DNA from: Gammaproteobacteria bacterium
GTDB taxonomy: Bacteria > Pseudomonadota > Gammaproteobacteria > Steroidobacterales > Steroidobacteraceae
Reading direction: 5' to 3'
Assembly: GCA_027459765.1 (NCBI GenBank)
Contig: DAIDHD010000071.1
Coordinates: 1 to 44,443 of the forward strand
Length of the DNA: 44,443 bases
Shown here: piece after piece, positions 39,867 through 44,443 of the stretch
How positions within the stretch are numbered: the stretch's first letter is position 1
Layout: each line of letters opens with the position of its first letter
Notes under the pieces: model-generated
Told to the model about the DNA's origin: nothing
What the model saw: the letters and a program-made list of their open reading frames with translations, nothing else
The model's database searches: none
Program-made: the position numbers and the translations under genes

Positions 39867-42617
39867 TCAGTGCGCCTCGTCCCAGTTTCTACCGATTCCC
39901 ACGTCCACCTTTAGCGGTACCGCGAGTTCGCCGGCGCTCGCCATGCGGGCGCGCAACTCGCCGGTCAACTCGGCAAGCGCGCCGTCCGCGCACTCGAGCA
40001 CGAGCTCGTCGTGGACCTGCATGATGAGCCGCGCCGGCAGCTTCGACTCGCCGAGCCACCGGTCGACGTCGATCATCGCGCGCTTGATGATGTCGGCCGC
40101 CGTCCCCTGCATCGGCGCGTTGATGGCGCTGCGTTCCGCGTACTGCCGCTGGGCCTGGTTGCTCGAGCGTATGTCGGGCAGGTACAGGCGCCGCCCGTAC
40201 AGGGTTTCTACGTAGCCGAGTTCGCGCGCCTTCACGCGCGTCTCCTCCATGTAGCGCTTCACCCCGGGGTAACGCTCGAAGTACAGATCGACGTAGCGTT
40301 GCGCCTCGCCGCGGCCGATGCCGAGCTGCCGCGCCAGCCCGAACGCCGACATGCCGTAGATAAGGCCGAAATTGACGGCCTTGGCCGAGCGCCGCTGCTC
40401 GGTGGTCACCTCTGCGAGCGGCACGCCGAGCACCTCGGCCGCCGTCGCCTGGTGCACGTCGCGATCTTCCGCGAAGGCGCGCTTGAGGCTCTCGTCACCG
40501 GACAGATGCGCCATGATCCGCAGTTCGATCTGCGAGTAGTCCGCCGCCACGATGGAGCAGCCGGGAGGCGCAACGAAGGCCTGGCGGATGCGCCGCCCCT
40601 CCGGCGTGCGGATCGGAATGTTCTGCAGGTTCGGATCCGTCGAGGAAAGCCGGCCGGTCGCCGCCACCGCCTGGTGATACGAGGTGTGAATGCGTCCGGT
40701 GACCGGGTCGATCTGGTCCGGCAGCTTGTCGGTGTAGGTGGACTTGAGCTTGGCCACGCCGCGGTACTCGAGGATGAGACGGGGCAGCGCGTAGGATCCC
40801 GCGAGTTCCTCCAGCACGTCCTCCGCCGTCGAGGGCTGGCCGGTCGGGGTCTTGCGCAGCACCGGCAGGCCGAGCTTGCCGAACAGGATCTCCTGCAGTT
40901 GTTTCGGCGAGTCCACGTTGAAGGCGCCGCCGGCTTCGGCGTGCGCCAGCGCCTGAAGTTCGCGCATGCGCGCGCCGAGTTCACCGCTCTGCACGCGCAG
41001 GCGCTCGCGATCGACGAGCACTCCGGTGCGCTCCATGCGCAGCAGCACGTCCACCAGCGGCTGTTCGATCGTCTGGTAGAGCCGTTCGAGCGAGGCCACG
41101 GCGGCGATCTTCGGCCACAGGGCTTGGTGGAGCCTGAGGGTCACGTCCGCGTCCTCCGCCGCGTATTCGGCCGCGCTCTCCACGCTCACCTGAGAGAACG
41201 GGATCTGCTTCGCCCCCTTGCCCGCCACGTCCTCGTAGTGAATGGTGTGCACGCCGAGATAGCGTTCGGCGGTGGAGTCCATGTGGTGGCGCGTCGCCAC
41301 GCTGTTCCACACATAGGACTCGAGCATCGTGTCGAAGCGCTGGCCGGCCAGTGAGATGCCGTGATTCATGAGCACGTGCTTGTCGTATTTGAGGTGGTGG
41401 CCCACCTTCGGGCACGCGTCATCCTCCAGCCATCCACGCAGCGCCGCGAGCACTTCGGCGAGCGGCAGTTGCTCGGGCGCGCCGGCGTAGTCGTGCGCCA
41501 GCGGCACGTACGCGGCCTCGCCCGCGGCGACCGAGAACGACAGGCCGACCAGACGCGCCTTGAGATAGTTCAGGCTGTCCGTTTCGGTGTCGAAGGCGAC
41601 CAGCGGCGCCGCGCGGAGCCTGTCGATCCACTCCTCGAGTGCCGCCCGGGTGGTCAGCGTGTGATAACGGCGCTCCGCGGGAGCAGCGGGTGGCGCCTCG
41701 CCCGCCTGACCGACAGTCGACGCCTCCACCGCGACCGCCGCCGGGGTTGTCGGAGTGGAATCGGCGCCCGGTTCGAGTCCGCGCAGCAGCGAGCGCAGCT
41801 CGAGCCGCCCGTACAGCGCCCGAAGCCGATCGAGGTCCGGCGTCCGTGGCGTCAGCTCTTGGGGCGACACCGGCAATTCGAGGCCCGTGGCGATGGTGGC
41901 GAGCTTGCGGGACAGTTCCAGCGTGGGCAGTTCGCGGCGCAGATTCTCGCCGACCTTGCCGCCGATCTCGCCGGCGTGCGCGACCAGGGCGTCGAGCGTG
42001 CCCCACTGACCGAGCCACTTCGCGGCGGTCTTCGGGCCCACGCCCGTGATTCCCGGGATGTTGTCGGAACTGTCACCCACCAGGGCGAGGTAGTCGACGA
42101 TCTGTTCCGGCCAGACGTCGAATTTCGCCTTCACGCCGTCGCGGTCGAGCCGGGTGTTGCTCATCGTGTTGACGAGGCCGATGCCAGGCCGCACGAGCTG
42201 GGCCATGTCCTTGTCGCCCGTCGATATCAAGACCGTGTCGCCGTCCGCGGCGGCGCGCAATGCGAGCGTGCCGATGACGTCGTCGGCTTCGACCCCCTCG
42301 ATGCGCAGCATCGGCAGCCCCAGGGCTTCGACCGCCTCGAGGAGCGGTGCGATCTGCGCCCGCAGGTCGTCCGGCATCGGCGGCCGGTGCGCCTTGTACT
42401 GCTCGAACAGATCGTCCCTAAAGGTGCGGCCGGGTGCGTCGAATACCACCGCGATCCTTCCCGGTGACTCCTCCTTGAGCAGCTTGTTGAGCATGTTGAG
42501 CACGCCGAGCACCGCACCGGTGGGTTCGCCGCGCGAGTTGCCGAGGGGCGGCAGCGCGTGGAAGGCGCGGTACAGGTAGGAGGACCCGTCCACCAACACG
42601 AGCTTGCCGCCGCTCAC
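39867..42617 (-). CDS. polA: DNA polymerase I
   Basis: 916 residues with three domains. The 5'-3' exonuclease is N-terminal (LVLVDGSSYLYRAFHALPPL start). The 3'-5' exonuclease keeps FDTETD and YAAEDAD, so proofreading should work. The polymerase has DYSQIELR (motif A), RRSAKAVNFGLIYG (B) and QVHDELVLE (C). It fills gaps and removes RNA primers. The start is a GTG at 42617 that overlaps the lptM stop as GTGA; it matches the E. coli N-terminus. The open frame continues through lptM only as overlap. Translated from the same mRNA as lptM. Confidence 0.95.
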   Translation of the reverse strand: MSGGKLVLVDGSSYLYRAFHALPPLGNSRGEPTGAVLGVLNMLNKLLKEESPGRIAVVFDAPGRTFRDDLFEQYKAHRPPMPDDLRAQIAPLLEAVEALGLPMLRIEGVEADDVIGTLALRAAADGDTVLISTGDKDMAQLVRPGIGLVNTMSNTRLDRDGVKAKFDVWPEQIVDYLALVGDSSDNIPGITGVGPKTAAKWLGQWGTLDALVAHAGEIGGKVGENLRRELPTLELSRKLATIATGLELPVSPQELTPRTPDLDRLRALYGRLELRSLLRGLEPGADSTPTTPAAVAVEASTVGQAGEAPPAAPAERRYHTLTTRAALEEWIDRLRAAPLVAFDTETDSLNYLKARLVGLSFSVAAGEAAYVPLAHDYAGAPEQLPLAEVLAALRGWLEDDACPKVGHHLKYDKHVLMNHGISLAGQRFDTMLESYVWNSVATRHHMDSTAERYLGVHTIHYEDVAGKGAKQIPFSQVSVESAAEYAAEDADVTLRLHQALWPKIAAVASLERLYQTIEQPLVDVLLRMERTGVLVDRERLRVQSGELGARMRELQALAHAEAGGAFNVDSPKQLQEILFGKLGLPVLRKTPTGQPSTAEDVLEELAGSYALPRLILEYRGVAKLKSTYTDKLPDQIDPVTGRIHTSYHQAVAATGRLSSTDPNLQNIPIRTPEGRRIRQAFVAPPGCSIVAADYSQIELRIMAHLSGDESLKRAFAEDRDVHQATAAEVLGVPLAEVTTEQRRSAKAVNFGLIYGMSAFGLARQLGIGRGEAQRYVDLYFERYPGVKRYMEETRVKARELGYVETLYGRRLYLPDIRSSNQAQRQYAERSAINAPMQGTAADIIKRAMIDVDRWLGESKLPARLIMQVHDELVLECADGALAELTGELRARMASAGELAVPLKVDVGIGRNWDEAH

Positions 42618-42862
42618 GGCGGCGGGCTCGCCGGTGCGGATGATGCCGGCGTCGAAGTCTGGGTCGAGTCCGGGGCCGGTGTCGGGGCTTTGGCCGGTGC
42701 CGGTGCCGGTGCCGGTGCCGGTGCCGGCGACGAGGGAATGCGCGGTTTGATGCTGATGGGCTTGTGGTGCGGCTGCTGGTCCGGTAGAACCAGTGCGCCC
42801 TTCTGACCGCAGCCCGCGATGCTCACAATCGCCAGAACGGTGCCAACGAATAGCCACTTCAT
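42614..42862 (-). CDS. lptM: LptM (YifL)-like small lipoprotein
   Basis: The 82-residue protein has a signal ending in SIAGC (lipobox) and CGQKGALVLPDQ, the LptM signature. LptM helps LptD-LptE assemble in the outer membrane. The C-terminus is a long Pro/Ala tail, part of it coded by a hexanucleotide repeat, not seen in the short E. coli protein. The ATG at 42862 lies 7 bases after a perfect TATAAT with no Shine-Dalgarno site. It overlaps polA by 4 bases; lysA, its usual neighbour, is not here. Confidence 0.88.
   Translation of the reverse strand: MKWLFVGTVLAIVSIAGCGQKGALVLPDQQPHHKPISIKPRIPSSPAPAPAPAPAPAKAPTPAPDSTQTSTPASSAPASPPP
42696..42725. repeat. GGTGCC hexanucleotide repeat in lptM
   Basis: Five perfect tandem copies of GGTGCC (42696-42725), coding Ala-Pro repeats on the - strand. 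Copy changes would alter tail length without shifting frame. It lies inside the lipoprotein tail, not in the polA frame start. Confidence 0.85.
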
Positions 42863-42869
42863 GCGTTCA

Positions 42870-42875
42870 ATTATA
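42870..42875 (-). promoter_or_regulatory. TATAAT box for lptM-polA, likely leaderless
   Basis: Reading the - strand, a perfect TATAAT (42875-42870) ends 7 bases before the lptM ATG (42862), so transcription would start at or next to the start codon. The -35 region (CCGGAT at 17 spacing) is poor. No ribosome site precedes the ATG. Confidence 0.6.
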
Positions 42876-42997
42876 GCCCCTGGCCTCGAGCGATCCGGCT
42901 CAAACCGTGACGCTCTCGGGCGATCCTCGGCGGCGGATGCGCCGATCATCCCGGACGTCGTGGTCCCAGGGCGAGATTTCGGAAGAGGGACAAGAAC

Positions 42998-43672
42998 ATG
43001 TTCAAGGCAGCATCGCGGCGCGAGCGCCGCATCCGCGCGATCATCCTCGCCGCCACGGTCGCCGGCGGCGTCGGCGGCGCGACCGCGGCGCACGCGCTGG
43101 ACCCGCTGGGTCTGTACGTCGGCGCGGGTGTCGGGGTATCGACCGTGCGCAGCGACAACGACTTCGGCAGTGCCTTGCCGGGCACATCGCAAGACCGGCA
43201 CACCGCCTGGAAGGTGATGGTCGGCGCCCGGCCGTTGTCGGTGCTGGGGGCGGAGTTCGACTACATCGATTTCGGTCACGCCTCCAATGCCGATCCGTAC
43301 ACCTACGGCTCGGCCACCTACGGCGTCGGCGGCGTGCACACCCACCCGCGAGCGAGCGCGCTGTTCGCGGTCGGTTACCTGCCCTTGCCGCTGCCGCTCG
43401 TCGACGTGTACGGCAAGCTCGGCCTGGCGCGGCTCGACACGACGATCGACGGCACGGCCTCGGCGCAGGTCTGTCCGGCGTCCGGCATGCTGCCGGTGTG
43501 CCCGCCGGGCGGCGGTTCCATTCACGACAGCCGCTCAGGCACCGACTTCGCGTACGGCGCCGGAGTGCAGATGCGCATGCTCGGGGTGGCGTTCCGCGCC
43601 GAGTACGAACGCATCGCCTCGAGCTACGGCGATCCCGACGTGTTCTCGCTCAGCGTGCTGTGGAACTTCTGA
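42998..43672 (+). CDS. Outer-membrane beta-barrel protein (OmpA/OmpW-like)
   Basis: The 224-residue precursor has a signal peptide cut near AHA (residue 33), then alternating beta strands starting GLYVGAGVGVSTVRS and ending in VLWNF with the terminal Phe typical of barrels. It has the size of an 8-stranded barrel with a Cys pair in a surface loop (QVCPASGMLPVC). Divergent from lptM across 135 bases; ATG with AGAGGGACAAGAAC ahead. Role unknown; no pore-specific motif seen. Confidence 0.82.
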   Translation: MFKAASRRERRIRAIILAATVAGGVGGATAAHALDPLGLYVGAGVGVSTVRSDNDFGSALPGTSQDRHTAWKVMVGARPLSVLGAEFDYIDFGHASNADPYTYGSATYGVGGVHTHPRASALFAVGYLPLPLPLVDVYGKLGLARLDTTIDGTASAQVCPASGMLPVCPPGGGSIHDSRSGTDFAYGAGVQMRMLGVAFRAEYERIASSYGDPDVFSLSVLWNF

Positions 43673-43676
43673 CCGA

Positions 43677-44443
43677 TCAGTGATCGAGTGGCTTGGAGGT
43701 GCCGCGCACCGGCGGCGGCGCATCCTTCGGCACCGACGGTGCCGCGGCCGGCGCCGGCGGCGTGTGGCGCTTGACCCCGACGACTTCGACGTCGAACACG
43801 AGCAGTGATCCGCCCGGGATGGGGCCGCGCGGCATGTCGCCGTAGGCGAGATCCGGCGGAATGAACAACTGCCACTTCGCCCCCGGCTTCATGAGCGTGA
43901 GCGCTTCCTGCCAGCCGCGGATCACGCCGCTCACCGGGAACGTGGCGGGACCGCCGTGCGTCGCGGAAGCGTCGAATTCGGTGCCGTCGAGCAACGTGCC
44001 GCGATAGTTCACCGTCACCGAATCGGCGGGGTCGATCGGCGGCGCCTTCGCATCGCCGGCGTCGATCACCCGGTACTGCAGCCCCGAAGCGGTCGTTTGC
44101 ACTCCCTTGGCCTGGCCGTTCTTGGCGAGGAAGGCCTGGGCCGCCGCCTTATTGCGCGCCGCGGCCGCATTCGCGGTCGCGCGCACGTACATCTGCAGGT
44201 GCTGCTGGTCCTGAGGGTTGCTCTTGGCGCCCGACTGCGCCGCCTTGAAGCCGCGCGCGACGTCCTCGGCCGACAATTCGCCGGCGACGCCGAGACGGTG
44301 CAACTGTTCTCCGAAGGTGAGCCCGAACAGATACCCCGCCTGAGCCGGCGACAGCTCCGGCTGCGCGGGCGCGCCGGGCGCCGCGTTCTCCTTGCCGCCC
44401 TCCGCCGGTGGCGGGTTTGCGTGCGCCCGGGTGAGCGGCGCGC
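43677..44443 (-). CDS. FKBP-type peptidyl-prolyl isomerase, 5' end outside the window
   Basis: The open frame runs off the right edge; about 255 residues are visible. It has a signal-type end (APLTRAHA), a Pro/Ala linker, an FkpA/Mip-like N-terminal dimerisation helix region (QAGYLFGLTFGEQLHRLGV, SAEDVARGFKAAQSG) and a C-terminal FKBP domain (VTVNYRGTLLDGTEFDAS, VIRGWQEALTLMKPGAKWQLFIPPDLAYG). The active-site Trp and Tyr/Phe are present. A periplasmic foldase. The start codon is not in the window. Converges with the barrel gene, 4 bases apart. Confidence 0.9.
   Translation of the reverse strand, partial: APLTRAHANPPPAEGGKENAAPGAPAQPELSPAQAGYLFGLTFGEQLHRLGVAGELSAEDVARGFKAAQSGAKSNPQDQQHLQMYVRATANAAAARNKAAAQAFLAKNGQAKGVQTTASGLQYRVIDAGDAKAPPIDPADSVTVNYRGTLLDGTEFDASATHGGPATFPVSGVIRGWQEALTLMKPGAKWQLFIPPDLAYGDMPRGPIPGGSLLVFDVEVVGVKRHTPPAPAAAPSVPKDAPPPVRGTSKPLDH

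Noticed and set aside
42692..42730. CRISPR-like repeat
   Set aside because: The unit is 6 bases with no spacers and lies within a coding tail; it is a simple tandem repeat.

Overview
The window is GC-rich and fully assembled from bacterial genes. The chromosomal part looks gammaproteobacterial: lptM-polA faces engB across a spacer of the spf/ErsA type, a cytochrome c4 gene sits divergent from engB and is followed by dsbA, and there is a long MSHA-type (msh) pilus locus. I cannot name a species. A Nevskiales, Steroidobacterales or Xanthomonadales-like lineage would fit.

Positions 1-9421 are the right end of an integrated element. It carries the start of a DUF932 protein, a five-gene defence block (AbiEi antitoxin, AbiEii toxin, HamA nuclease, HamB helicase, CoiA-like nuclease) read from one promoter that contains a perfect inverted repeat, a HEPN-like protein, and a tyrosine integrase. 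The element ends in a 3' fragment of tRNA-Arg(CCG) at 9377-9421, so the intact tRNA should lie at the other end, to the left of the window.

Positions 9452-15556 hold a catabolic cluster on the + strand: S58 peptidase, glutamine-synthetase-like ligase, N-formylglutamate amidohydrolase, two isochorismatase-family hydrolases (the second on the - strand) and an APC permease. Facing it at 15592-22359 is a - strand operon with a TonB-dependent receptor, a tryptophan tryptophylquinone (TTQ) amine dehydrogenase (mauB, mauE, mauD, mauA order), two monoheme cytochromes c and a glyoxalase-like protein. An exported amidohydrolase is divergent from the receptor. Together these suggest uptake, periplasmic oxidation and cytoplasmic processing of an amine or an amine-releasing compound.

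Positions 23930-36834 are a - strand msh pilus operon (mshI, pilN-like, J, K, L, E, G, A, C, D, O, P, Q). Then come cytochrome c4-dsbA-GFA, engB, a likely small RNA with a sigma-E/AlgU-type promoter, polA, lptM, an outer-membrane barrel protein and a partial FKBP isomerase.

The two strongest leads are the AbiE-Hachiman-CoiA operon under one putative AbiEi operator, and an ErsA-like small RNA between engB and polA.
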